Assembly: GCF_017744695.1 (NCBI RefSeq)
Contig: NZ_JAGIAS010000001.1
Span: forward strand, 401,013-465,012
Length of the DNA stretch: 64,000 nt
From: Dyadobacter sp.
GTDB lineage: Bacteria; Bacteroidota; Bacteroidia; Cytophagales; Spirosomataceae
Direction: 5' to 3'
How positions within the stretch are numbered: the stretch's first letter is position 1; the number at the start of each line of letters is the position of its first letter. The notes beneath the pieces are model-generated. The model made no database searches. It was not told the origin of the DNA and saw nothing but the letters and a program-made list of their open reading frames with translations. Positions 63,239-64,000 of the stretch are shown here, piece by piece. A program made the translations under genes and the position numbers.

Positions 63239-63255
63239 CTAATCAGAATTTGTTT

Positions 63256-64000
63256 ATGAAAAACAACAGTTGGCTCTGCTTTTTAGCCTCGTGCTTTACA
63301 TTACATTTAACACTTACAGATTCTTTGCAAGCGCAAGAAAAAGTCAGGGATGTACAACACGCAATCGTATACCAGCAACCCGGGCGTTTTGCCGGCTGGC
63401 CTGCGAATGGTGGCGCTTTTATTTTCGATAATGACGAAATACTGGTGGGATTTACCGAAGCCAAATACAAAATCACGAAAAGTCACAACGCCGAAAAGCC
63501 GTTTATGAGCTGGCTCGGACGCAGCACCGATGGAGGGCAGAGCTGGACCGTCAAAGATCCTGAAAATTATGTGGGAGATTTTGGCGATATGCCCGATTTG
63601 CGCCCCCTTACAACTGCTGTCAATTTTAAGCATCCGGAGTTTGCCATGCGGGTCGTCGGGGCTTCCTATCACGGAGCGGAAGACGGCCGCGCTCATTTCT
63701 TCTTTAGTTACGATAAAGGAAATTCCTGGCAGGGCCCATTCGGTTTTGGGGATTTGTTCCAATGGAAGGAGCTTTCAAATATCGGGATGGACGAACTGAC
63801 CCCCAGAACAGATTATATCGTCAAGAGCGAGAACGAGTGTTTGCTTTTTTTCTCGGTACGTAAAGCGGGGGCATTCGGGACGGACCGTCTTTTTTGCATC
63901 AAAACGACTGATGGCGGTAGGACCTTCGCTTTTCAGGGGTGGATTGTGCCTCCAAGTAGCTCAGCAGGAAATTTCCCCAAGGTGAAATTATTTAAAGATG
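63256..64000 (+). CDS. sialidase-fold (BNR) exported protein, 5' part (runs off window)
   Basis: ATG 63256 opens a frame that stays open to the window end (248 residues seen). It has a signal peptide (M-K-N-N-S-W-L-C-F-L...Q-A-Q) and Asp-box motifs R-S-T-D-G-G-Q-S-W, S-Y-D-K-G-N-S-W and K-T-T-D-G-G-R-T-F, typical of a sialidase propeller. An N-terminal P-G-R-F-A-G-W-P-A-N-G segment may supply the substrate Arg. It lies 146 bp after the TonB receptor. Its end and partner genes are outside the window. Confidence 0.82.
   Translation, partial: MKNNSWLCFLASCFTLHLTLTDSLQAQEKVRDVQHAIVYQQPGRFAGWPANGGAFIFDNDEILVGFTEAKYKITKSHNAEKPFMSWLGRSTDGGQSWTVKDPENYVGDFGDMPDLRPLTTAVNFKHPEFAMRVVGASYHGAEDGRAHFFFSYDKGNSWQGPFGFGDLFQWKELSNIGMDELTPRTDYIVKSENECLLFFSVRKAGAFGTDRLFCIKTTDGGRTFAFQGWIVPPSSSAGNFPKVKLFKD

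Noticed and set aside
1..64000. CRISPR array, tRNA, rRNA, insertion sequence
   Set aside because: No regular short repeat/spacer pattern, cloverleaf, rRNA-like stretch, transposase or terminal inverted repeats were recognised.

Overview
The window looks like chromosomal DNA of a Bacteroidota bacterium, probably Cytophagales close to Dyadobacter (inference from gene content, not from a marker gene). The signs are a SusC/SusD pair, three proteins with type IX secretion (T9SS) C-terminal sorting domains, promoters of the TTTG-N19-TAnnTTTG type, an AraC regulator with an N-terminal membrane half, a BlaI/BlaR1 pair and a propeller-type sensor kinase. I saw no tRNA, rRNA, CRISPR array, insertion sequence or phage integrase.

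Layout. 1-1.6 kb: the 3' end of an FG-GAP repeat protein and an alpha/beta hydrolase. 1.7-6.7 kb (minus): a compact five-gene operon (ThiL-like kinase fold, BtaA-like DUF3419 transferase, GNAT, diacylglycerol-kinase-type lipid kinase, UbiA prenyltransferase) that looks like a lipid-modifying pathway I cannot match to a described one. 6.9-24.8 kb (minus): a 16-gene catabolic operon headed by SusC/SusD, then a sialidase-fold protein, SGNH esterase, AspA/AstE-type deacylase, SDR, threonine-synthase-like PLP enzyme, NanA/DapA-type aldolase, MFS importer, RraA, RidA, MlrC-type M81 protein, SMP-30, NanM-like kelch protein, aldo/keto reductase and a second SDR. Several neighbours overlap by 4-17 nt. 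A divergent FCD-type GntR regulator (24.99 kb) sits beside a palindrome with the FCD operator consensus that overlaps the susC -7 box. The set suggests uptake, de-acylation and aldolytic breakdown of an acidic sugar, perhaps sialic-acid-like, but without the usual NanE/NagB partners.

25.8-30.1 kb (plus): epoxide hydrolase, membrane AraC regulator, outer-membrane barrel protein, beta-lactamase-fold lipoprotein. 30.3-40.3 kb: a surface-protein region. A six-gene minus-strand operon encodes a tail-fibre-like protein with an S74 intramolecular chaperone, three relatives sharing its N-terminal module, a secreted protein and a T9SS cargo. It is flanked by a LuxR-type pseudo-response regulator and a canonical LuxR-type response regulator. 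41.0-46.5 kb (plus): a large propeller sensor kinase, then blaI-blaR1 with two operators. 46.8-50.0 kb (plus): a Tat-exported DUF1259 protein, then an OmpA protein with two membrane-anchored helix-hairpin-helix proteins. 50.1-57.9 kb: two large T9SS cargo proteins facing each other, with a stand-alone pseudo-receiver between them. 58.7-64 kb: a membrane histidine kinase, a small membrane protein, a TonB-dependent receptor and the start of a second sialidase-fold gene that runs off the window.

The strongest candidates for undescribed biology are the five-gene lipid operon, the 16-gene acidic-sugar-like operon with its GntR switch, and the tail-fibre-like surface operon between real and pseudo response regulators.
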